Shown piece by piece: positions 1 to 5,302 of a stretch of 11,618 nt of DNA. The notes beneath the pieces are model-generated. The model saw only the letters and a list, made by a program, of their open reading frames with translations, had not been told where the DNA came from and did not search any database. Each line of letters starts with the position of its first letter. Position 1 is the stretch's first letter. The position numbers and the translations under genes were made by a program. The DNA comes from an uncultured Candidatus Pelagibacter sp. (GTDB lineage Bacteria; Pseudomonadota; Alphaproteobacteria; Pelagibacterales; Pelagibacteraceae): positions 1 through 11,618 of the forward strand of contig CAJQRT010000022.1 in NCBI GenBank assembly GCA_905612335.1. The letters run 5' to 3'.

Positions 1-46
1 GGAAATGGTATCTTAAGCTCTATATACAGACTAATTAGTTAAGAGA

Positions 47-673
47 TTAAGGTTGAGGAGGAAACTCTTTTTTATTCATAAACTGATATCCTTTTATTAC
101 AGCTTCTCTTTTAGAGATATCGATATACCATCTTGATAAATTCTTATAATTCTTAAGACCAATATCATGCCATTCATGTCTTGCAATCCAGGGCCATGTT
201 GCAATATCCGCAATTGTATAATCATCCCCAGCTAAATATTTTGCTGAAGATAACCTTTCATCTAGCTCACCATAAAGTCTCTTAGCAATTTTAAAAAATC
301 TTTCTTCTCCAAATTGGCTTTTACCAGGATTGTAATGATGAAACTGATGATGCTGCCCAAGCATTGGTCCAATAGTTCCCGTCTGTGCCATCAACCATTG
401 GTTTATAGTATTACGATTTTTAGCTTCATAAAACTTATTATATTTATTTGCTAAATAAATAAGGATTGCCCCAGACTCAAATAAAGATTCATTGTTTTCA
501 TGATCTACTATTACAGGTATTTTGCTAAAAGGACTTATCTTTTTAAAATCAGGTTTAAATTGATCATCTTTTGATAAATCAATTGCTGTAACTTTAAAAT
601 CACAACCTATCTCTTCTAATAATATGCTTATTTTTTTTCCATTTGGGGTATCAGAACTAAAGAGTTCAATCAC
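47..673 (-). CDS. Glutathione S-transferase, YfcG/Nu-class-like disulfide oxidoreductase
   Basis: A 208-residue soluble protein with a thioredoxin-fold N-terminal half and an all-helical C-terminal half. The start resembles E. coli YfcG: Thr9 and Asn11 in a TPNG motif take the place of the usual Tyr/Ser/Cys catalytic residue, KIPVIVD carries the cis-proline, and FESGAILIYLA (about 65-75) is the gamma-glutamyl-binding Glu-Ser segment. GPMLGQHHQF (about 102-111) and ADIATWPW in the C-terminal domain also match that class. Family members reduce disulfides using glutathione; the substrate here is unknown. It is the last gene of the ferredoxin-FNR operon. Its GTG start (671-673) overlaps the FNR stop in GTGA. 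An AAGGAG lies directly against the GTG with no spacing, so translational coupling is likelier than normal Shine-Dalgarno initiation. Alignment with YfcG supports the GTG start. Confidence 0.9.
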   Translation of the reverse strand: MIELFSSDTPNGKKISILLEEIGCDFKVTAIDLSKDDQFKPDFKKISPFSKIPVIVDHENNESLFESGAILIYLANKYNKFYEAKNRNTINQWLMAQTGTIGPMLGQHHQFHHYNPGKSQFGEERFFKIAKRLYGELDERLSSAKYLAGDDYTIADIATWPWIARHEWHDIGLKNYKNLSRWYIDISKREAVIKGYQFMNKKEFPPQP

Positions 674-1686
674 TCCTTCACACCTAGTCGTTCTTTAACT
701 GTTTTTGAAGATGTAGTGAATTCAAATCTATATTTTTCATCTGGTTTTGCATATTTAAAGCATCCTCTAGCAGCAAGAGCACCTTCATGAAATCCTGAAA
801 GAATTAATTTAAGCTTACCTGGATAAGAACAAATATCCCCAATTGCAAAAATTCCTTCTTTATTGGTTTCAAAGCTTTCAGTATTAACCGGAATTGTTTT
901 TTTATCTAAATTTAAACCCCATTCAGCAATAGGTCCCAGTTGCATTATTAATCCAAAAAAACCTAAAACATAATCAGTTTTAATTTCTCTTATACTCTCA
1001 TCATCATGTTTAATATTAATACTTTCAACTTTTTCATTACCACTAACTGAATCTAGTTGGTATTTTGTATAAATTTCTATTTTACCCTCTTCTTTTAGTT
1101 GATTAGCTTTATCAATGCTCGCCTGCATTCCTCTAAAATCATCTCTTCTGTGAACTAATATAACTTTAGATGTATTTGATAATTCAATTGCCCAATCTAA
1201 TGCCGAGTCTCCTCCTCCAAAAATACAAACTGTCTTATCTTTAAAGACTGTTTTGTCTTTAATTGAATAAAGTATCTCTTTACCTACAAACTTATCAATT
1301 TCTTTTGTTGGGAATTTTCTTGGTTCAAAAGAGCCTACTCCTGCTGCTATAATTATACTTGATGACTCAAATTCAGTTCCTTTATTAGTTTTTGTAATCC
1401 ATTTTTTTTCGACTTTTTTAATTTCTTCTACTCTTTCATTTAAATGAAAGTTTGTTTTAAATGCTTTTATTTGTTCAATTAAGTTGTTAGTTAACTCTTC
1501 TCCTGTGCATTCAGGGACTGCAGGGATATCATAAATAGGTTTATCTGGATAAAGTTCTATGCACTGACCACCAATTTTATTTAGGTTGTCTACTACTTCG
1601 CATTTTAATCCAATTATTCCTAATTGATGAACGCAAAATAATCCAACTGGTCCTGCTCCTATTATTAAAGTATCTGTTTTTATCAT
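670..1686 (-). CDS. Ferredoxin--NADP(+) reductase, thioredoxin-reductase-like type
   Basis: A 338-residue flavoprotein. It has an N-terminal FAD Rossmann motif GAGPVG (10-15), a second nucleotide-binding motif GGGDSA (157-162) followed by HRRD (179-182) that fits NADP(H), and the FAD-contacting AIGD (281-284). It lacks the CxxC redox pair that thioredoxin reductases carry in the NADPH domain, and it has the extended C-terminal tail of the TrxR-like FNR family (Bacillus YumC, Chlorobium FNR). The expected reaction is cytoplasmic electron exchange between NADPH and ferredoxin. The partner is very probably the ferredoxin encoded just upstream: that gene's TAA is followed with no gap by this ATG, and AAGG lies four bases before the start. 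The TGA stop overlaps the GST start. Genome annotations often mislabel this family as thioredoxin reductase. Confidence 0.93.
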   Translation of the reverse strand: MIKTDTLIIGAGPVGLFCVHQLGIIGLKCEVVDNLNKIGGQCIELYPDKPIYDIPAVPECTGEELTNNLIEQIKAFKTNFHLNERVEEIKKVEKKWITKTNKGTEFESSSIIIAAGVGSFEPRKFPTKEIDKFVGKEILYSIKDKTVFKDKTVCIFGGGDSALDWAIELSNTSKVILVHRRDDFRGMQASIDKANQLKEEGKIEIYTKYQLDSVSGNEKVESINIKHDDESIREIKTDYVLGFFGLIMQLGPIAEWGLNLDKKTIPVNTESFETNKEGIFAIGDICSYPGKLKLILSGFHEGALAARGCFKYAKPDEKYRFEFTTSSKTVKERLGVKE

Positions 1687-2007
1687 TTAGCCTTGCTTTG
1701 ATGGCATGCTAACTGTTAGTCCATCTAATTCATTTGAAACTAATATTTGGCAACTTAATCTACTAAATTTATTAGGCTCAAATGCCATATCCAGCATATC
1801 CTCTTCTCCATCTTCTTTTTTTGGTAGCTTATCAAACCATTCTTCTTTGACATAAACGTGGCAAGTAGCACAAGCCATTCCTCCACCACAATCAGCATCA
1901 ATTCCTGGAATATCGTTTTGGACAGCTCCTTCCATAACACTTAATCCATTTGCTATTTCTATTGTGTGTGAATTTCCACTGTGTTCTATGTAAGTAACTT
2001 TAGCCAT
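1687..2007 (-). CDS. [2Fe-2S] ferredoxin, adrenodoxin type
   Basis: A 106-residue ferredoxin with cluster ligands Cys40, Cys46, Cys49 and Cys86 (CX5CX2C plus a distal Cys), as in the adrenodoxin/putidaredoxin/Isc-Fdx family and not the plant type. The segment between Cys49 and Cys86 is rich in Asp and Glu, as expected for a partner-docking surface. It is a small soluble one-electron carrier, encoded first in a three-gene operon with its likely reductase. The ATG at 2005-2007 has no Shine-Dalgarno, and candidate promoter elements sit immediately upstream, so the transcript may be almost leaderless. Physiological acceptors cannot be told from the sequence; Fe-S assembly or oxygenase-type enzymes elsewhere in the genome are possibilities. 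Confidence 0.94.
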   Translation of the reverse strand: MAKVTYIEHSGNSHTIEIANGLSVMEGAVQNDIPGIDADCGGGMACATCHVYVKEEWFDKLPKKEDGEEDMLDMAFEPNKFSRLSCQILVSNELDGLTVSMPSKQG

Positions 2008-2010
2008 TGG

Positions 2011-2042
2011 AATATATATAGTAACTTAAAAAAAAAGGGCAA
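2011..2042 (-). promoter_or_regulatory. Candidate promoter of the ferredoxin-FNR-GST operon
   Basis: On the minus strand, TTGCCC (2042-2037) is followed after 16 bases by TATATA (2020-2015), inside a TATATATATT run that ends a few bases before the ferredoxin ATG. Each hexamer matches the sigma70 consensus at 4 of 6 positions. The -35 lies in the 3' arm of the proteorhodopsin terminator, and the spacer is mostly that terminator's T tract. A start here would give a leader of only a few bases. The alternative is transcription by read-through from proteorhodopsin. Confidence 0.35.
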
Positions 2043-2066
2043 GTACACAAAATGTACTCGCCCTTT
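2028..2066 (-). terminator. Intrinsic terminator of the proteorhodopsin transcript
   Basis: Bases 2034-2047 and 2053-2066 form a 14-bp stem with a 5-base loop (2048-2052). In the minus-strand RNA the stem is followed directly by a U tract; the T9 run is 2036-2028 and its first bases form the base of the stem. Every position pairs in the minus-strand RNA, one as a G-U wobble; in plus-strand RNA the same position is an A-C mismatch. It lies 25 bases beyond the proteorhodopsin stop and before the ferredoxin gene, so it should separate the two transcription units. Confidence 0.9.
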
Positions 2067-2090
2067 CTTGAATTATTTACGTGTTACTAA

Positions 2091-2861
2091 TTACTTAGCT
2101 TTTCTTCCACTAGATTGCGTAGCTGCAGCCCAAATTACTAGACCAAATGCAATTTTGTTTAAGAAGTCAGCAACGTTATAAACAACGTTAAGTGTGTTAG
2201 CGTCAACTCCACCTGTTAGGTAACCAAATACGTAACCTAATGGGTAAATAGCCCAACCAACTGTAATAATCATTCTCATTGCACCAAATGCAGTAACAAG
2301 AGCTTTGTTACCACTTTTTGCTGCAGCTTTTCCTGCTTCACCAGAAAATACTTCATAAAGAATGTAGAACCATCCAGCCATACCGATTACAAAACCAAGT
2401 GTAGCGTTAATGTATCCTGCTTCTCCTAAGTATCCACCAAGTAGCATTACAACAGTACCAATTAACAATCTCCAGAATATTCCAGAATTTGCTTTACCTA
2501 CAGCAGCTAGAATTAAATAAAATTCTATCATTTGTAATGGCACAGTGATTAACCAATCAATATATCTGTAAACAGTTGGTGACTCACCAGTCATAACCCA
2601 TACTTCTCTCATATACATGTAATGTATAAAAGCGATACCAGTTACTAGACCAGCAACAATTATTGACGTTCTCCAACCAGAAGCAACACTTCCTGCTTCT
2701 AAGAAAAAGAAAGCAGTTGCTGCTAACATCGCCATTGAAATCACCCAAAACGAGATTCCAACGAAGTCATCAGAAGCCAACATGGCTGTTTCCGCGTTTG
2801 CTACACCTGAAGCACCCATTAGGGCTACAGCTGTAAGAGCAAACAATTTTAGTTTTTTCAT
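2091..2861 (-). CDS. Proteorhodopsin, light-driven proton pump (Gln105 blue-type)
   Basis: A 256-residue type I rhodopsin in the inner membrane that uses a retinal Schiff base to pump protons outward on illumination. From the chosen start, residues 1-23 look like a cleavable signal peptide (MKKLK, hydrophobic core, ANA before the cut), followed by seven hydrophobic helices. Proton-pump residues are all present: His80, Arg99, Asp102 (acceptor), Thr106, Glu113 (donor) and Lys236 (retinal lysine), equivalent to H75, R94, D97, T101, E108 and K231 of the SAR86 protein. Gln110 is at the tuning position 105, predicting blue absorption. An in-frame ATG four codons upstream (2871-2873) is less likely, because GGAG lies six bases before the ATG at 2859-2861. 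Codon use is Ala/Gly-rich and visibly less AT-rich than the neighbours, fitting strong expression. No carotenoid or retinal synthesis gene lies in the window. Confidence 0.97.
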   Translation of the reverse strand: MKKLKLFALTAVALMGASGVANAETAMLASDDFVGISFWVISMAMLAATAFFFLEAGSVASGWRTSIIVAGLVTGIAFIHYMYMREVWVMTGESPTVYRYIDWLITVPLQMIEFYLILAAVGKANSGIFWRLLIGTVVMLLGGYLGEAGYINATLGFVIGMAGWFYILYEVFSGEAGKAAAKSGNKALVTAFGAMRMIITVGWAIYPLGYVFGYLTGGVDANTLNVVYNVADFLNKIAFGLVIWAAATQSSGRKAK

Positions 2862-2865
2862 AAAA

Positions 2866-2869
2866 AACT
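2866..2869 (-). promoter_or_regulatory. Shine-Dalgarno that decides the proteorhodopsin start
   Basis: On the minus strand, GGAG is followed by TTTTT and a further T before ATG, giving near-ideal spacing to the downstream of two in-frame ATGs. For the upstream ATG (2871-2873) the motif would lie inside the coding sequence and no other purine-rich site precedes it. Most other genes here lack such a site, which suggests strong translation of proteorhodopsin. Confidence 0.7.
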
Positions 2870-2893
2870 CCATCTTTTGTTAGTTTTAACTTT

Positions 2894-2952
2894 TAGTTTA
2901 TATAAACTAGACTTAAACTAATGCTTAAGTCCTGTTGATGGTTAACTATCAA
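2894..2952 (-). promoter_or_regulatory. Proteorhodopsin upstream region with three adjacent dyads and a candidate -10
   Basis: Three inverted repeats lie almost end to end: a perfect 16-bp palindrome TAGTTTATATAAACTA (2894-2909); 7-bp arms GACTTAA/TTAAGTC around 8 bases (2910-2931); and an 18-bp dyad TTGATGGTTAACTATCAA (2935-2952) with one mismatched pair. On the minus strand, TATAAA (2902-2897) in the first dyad could be a -10, placing transcription start near 2890 and a leader of about 30 bases; no good -35 is visible 16-18 bases upstream. The hexamer TAGTTT or its complement occurs five times in 2881-2965. The arrangement looks like operator sites at a promoter, but no regulator is identified. 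Confidence 0.45.
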
Positions 2953-2999
2953 AGTTATCTAGTTTTTAGAAGGTTTAATTACATCTAATTTGTATTGAT

Positions 3000-3028
3000 T
3001 TTACTTACTTTTTAAATTTTAATACAAT
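3000..3028 (+). promoter_or_regulatory. Sigma70-like promoter for the propionyl-CoA synthetase gene
   Basis: TTTACT (3000-3005, 4 of 6 consensus matches) and TACAAT (3023-3028, 5 of 6) are separated by exactly 17 bases. Transcription would begin near 3035, giving a leader of about 40 A-rich bases with no obvious Shine-Dalgarno before the ATG at 3075. Confidence 0.55.
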
Positions 3029-3074
3029 TTTTAATTTAATAAGCAAAAAAAACAGCAAAATAGAATCAAATAAT

Positions 3075-4970
3075 ATGTCAAAAAAATTTAATGATATTTA
3101 CCAAAATTCTTTAAAAAATCCTGAAGATTTTTGGCAAGAAGTGTCTAATGATATTTTTTGGTTTAAAAAACCAACTAAAATTTTAAATAAATCTAACCCA
3201 CCTTTTTATAAGTGGTTTGAAGATGGAGTTACTAACACTTGTTACAATGCATTAGACATTCATATCGATCAAGGTAGAGGTGATAAGCTAGCTTTAATCT
3301 ATGACAGCCCAATAACTGGAAACAAAAAGCAGTTCACTTACAAAGAATTAAGAGAAAAGGTTTCAAAGTTTGCAGGAGCTCTTAGAAACCAGGGGGTAAA
3401 CAAAGGTGATAGAGTGATAATCTATATGCCTATGATCCCAGAGGCAGTTATAGCTATGTTAGCATGTGGGAGAATTGGAGCAATCCACTCTGTGGTATTT
3501 GGGGGATTTGCTTCTAATGAACTAGCTAGCAGAATTGATGATAGTAAAGCAAAAGTAATAGTTACAGCTTCATGTGGCTTTGAACCTGGAAAAACTGTTG
3601 AGTACAAACCATTGGTTGATGCAGCAATTAAGATGGCTTCTCATAAAATTGATAAAATGATCTTATTCCAAAGAATAGATCATACGGTCGAGCTTAATGC
3701 TCCAAAAGAAATCAGTTGGGGCGAAGCACTTTCAAATGCAAAAGAAGTAGATTGTGTTGAAATGAATTCAAATGATTTAGCTTATATTTTGTATACCTCA
3801 GGAACTACGGGTGTTCCTAAAGGAATAGTTAGAGATATTGGTGGTCATATAGTTGCTCTAAAATGGACTATGAAAAATATCTACAATATTGATGCTGATG
3901 ATGTTTGGTGGTCAGCGAGTGATATTGGATGGATTGTTGGGCACTCTTATATTGTTTACGCACCTTTATTTAAGGGTTGTACTACAGTATTATTTGAAGG
4001 AAAGCCTGTTGGCACTCCAGATGCTGGTGCTTTTTGGAAAATAATTTCAGATTACAAAGTAAAATCACTTTTTACTGCACCAACTGCTTTTAGAGCTATT
4101 AAAAAAGAAGATCCTGAGGGTAAGTTTTTTTCTAAATATGATTTAAGTAAATTTGAGTCATTGTTTTTAGCTGGTGAGAGAGCTGACCCGGATACCATTA
4201 AATGGGCAGAAAATTTATTAAAAGTTCCAGTAATTGACCACTGGTGGCAAACTGAAACAAGTTGGGCAATTAGTTCTAATTGTACAGGAATTGAAATGAT
4301 GAAAACAAAATATGGTTCAGCCTGTAAAGCTGTACCTGGATATGATGTCAAAATCATGAAGCCAGATCAAACTTTAGCGAAACCAAATGAGATGGGAGAT
4401 ATAGTTGTAAAATTACCTTTGCCCCCTGGAACTTTTCCAACCCTATGGAATGCAGATAAAAGATACAAAGACAATTATATGACTAATTATGAGGGGTACT
4501 ATGAAACTTATGATGCAGGTCATATAGATGAAGATGGATATATTTGGATTATGTCTAGAACAGATGACATTATTAATGTTGCAGGCCACAGATTATCAAC
4601 AGGTGCAATTGAAGAAGTTTTGTCAGAACACCAGTCAGTAGCTGAGTGTGCAGTATTAGGAATTGCTGACAAATTAAAAGGGCAATTACCAATTGGTCTA
4701 GTCGTTCTTAAGACGGGTGTTAAAAAAGATAACGAAACTATTTCAAAAGAATGCATAAAAATGGTTAGAGATACTATTGGGCCTGTTGCTGCATTTAAAA
4801 TTGTAATTGTTATTAAAAGATTACCAAAAACTAGATCTGGCAAGATATTAAGAGGAACTATTAGAAAAATTGCTGATAATGAAGAGTATAAGATACCAGC
4901 AACTATTGATGATCCTGCAATTTTAACTGAAATAAAAGAAGATTTAATTAAAAATAATATTCTTAAGTAG
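3075..4970 (+). CDS. prpE: Propionyl-CoA synthetase (propionate--CoA ligase, AMP-forming)
   Basis: A 631-residue member of the ANL adenylate-forming family, a usual full length for PrpE/Acs enzymes. It activates propionate (perhaps also acetate or acrylate) with ATP and CoA through an acyl-AMP intermediate. Visible motifs in order: phosphate-binding loop TSGTTGVPKG (241-250) followed by VRDIGGH, which is characteristic of PrpE; WWSASDIGWIVGHSYIVYAPL (278-298); WWQTET (390-395); hinge and CoA-domain stretch RTDDIINVAGHRLSTG (495-510); and PKTRSGK with the catalytic Lys590, the residue acetylated in bacterial relatives. The ATG lacks a Shine-Dalgarno but the N-terminal sequence fits the family. 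The gene is divergent from proteorhodopsin and its TAG shares one base with the next gene's GTG. Acetyl-CoA synthetase is the main alternative; the RDIGGH signature favours PrpE. No methylcitrate-cycle genes are in the window. Confidence 0.88.
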   Translation: MSKKFNDIYQNSLKNPEDFWQEVSNDIFWFKKPTKILNKSNPPFYKWFEDGVTNTCYNALDIHIDQGRGDKLALIYDSPITGNKKQFTYKELREKVSKFAGALRNQGVNKGDRVIIYMPMIPEAVIAMLACGRIGAIHSVVFGGFASNELASRIDDSKAKVIVTASCGFEPGKTVEYKPLVDAAIKMASHKIDKMILFQRIDHTVELNAPKEISWGEALSNAKEVDCVEMNSNDLAYILYTSGTTGVPKGIVRDIGGHIVALKWTMKNIYNIDADDVWWSASDIGWIVGHSYIVYAPLFKGCTTVLFEGKPVGTPDAGAFWKIISDYKVKSLFTAPTAFRAIKKEDPEGKFFSKYDLSKFESLFLAGERADPDTIKWAENLLKVPVIDHWWQTETSWAISSNCTGIEMMKTKYGSACKAVPGYDVKIMKPDQTLAKPNEMGDIVVKLPLPPGTFPTLWNADKRYKDNYMTNYEGYYETYDAGHIDEDGYIWIMSRTDDIINVAGHRLSTGAIEEVLSEHQSVAECAVLGIADKLKGQLPIGLVVLKTGVKKDNETISKECIKMVRDTIGPVAAFKIVIVIKRLPKTRSGKILRGTIRKIADNEEYKIPATIDDPAILTEIKEDLIKNNILK

Positions 4971-5302
4971 TGATTAAAACATATCTAATTTTAACAATTG
5001 CAATTTTTTGTGAAGTGGGAGGAACAATGTTGTTGCCCATTTCACAAAATTTCACAAAGATTGTTCCAACCGCTACTCTTGCAGTTTTATATTTATTATC
5101 TTTTTATCTTATAACTTTTGTAGTTGATAAAATTCCAATCGCAATTGTTTATGCAACATGGAGTGGTCTTGGAGTATTTACAGTTGCAATATTAGGGTAT
5201 GTTTTCTTCAAGCAATCATTATCTTGGCAGGCTGTATTAGGATTATTCTTAATTGTTATGGGTGTCGTGCTTGTAAATAGCTTTACAGTAAAAACTATTT
5301 AA
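4970..5302 (+). CDS. Small multidrug resistance (SMR) family transporter, EmrE-like
   Basis: A 110-residue protein with four hydrophobic helices, the normal SMR length. Glu15 matches EmrE Glu14, the membrane-embedded proton/substrate-coupling residue. Tyr61 and Trp64 in YATWSGLG match EmrE Tyr60 and Trp63, pointing to the Qac/EmrE branch rather than the guanidinium-exporting Gdx branch. It would work as an antiparallel dimer in the inner membrane, exchanging protons for organic cations; some relatives export betaine or choline, so an osmolyte role is possible in a marine cell, but that is inference. The GTG start overlaps the prpE stop by one base (TAGTG) with no separate ribosome site, suggesting translational coupling. 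The next Met is at residue 20, past the catalytic Glu, so the GTG start is well supported. Confidence 0.88.
   Translation: MIKTYLILTIAIFCEVGGTMLLPISQNFTKIVPTATLAVLYLLSFYLITFVVDKIPIAIVYATWSGLGVFTVAILGYVFFKQSLSWQAVLGLFLIVMGVVLVNSFTVKTI

Noticed and set aside
11..44. Short inverted repeat TCTTAA/TTAAGA and palindrome ACTAATTAGT beyond the GST gene
   Set aside because: The arms are short and AT-rich with no T tract on the minus strand, so neither termination nor another function can be supported.
670..1686. Thioredoxin reductase as the function of the flavoprotein
   Set aside because: No CxxC redox motif is present, while the extended C-terminal tail and ferredoxin neighbour fit the TrxR-like FNR family.
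1755..1940. Minus-strand open frame inside the ferredoxin gene
   Set aside because: It lies out of frame within a gene with clear cluster cysteines and has no recognisable protein features of its own.
1981..2181. Plus-strand open frame across the proteorhodopsin terminator
   Set aside because: It runs antisense through the ends of two well-supported genes and a terminator hairpin; there is no ribosome site or family likeness.
2862..3074. Riboswitch or small RNA gene in the divergent gap
   Set aside because: The dyads are short and symmetric like protein-binding sites; I could not fit a known SAR11 riboswitch fold (glycine or SAM classes), and no terminator follows within the gap.
3422..4843. 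Three minus-strand frames (3422-3607, 4052-4357, 4520-4843) opposite prpE
   Set aside because: They are antisense shadows of conserved adenylate-forming enzyme motifs, with no independent start signals.
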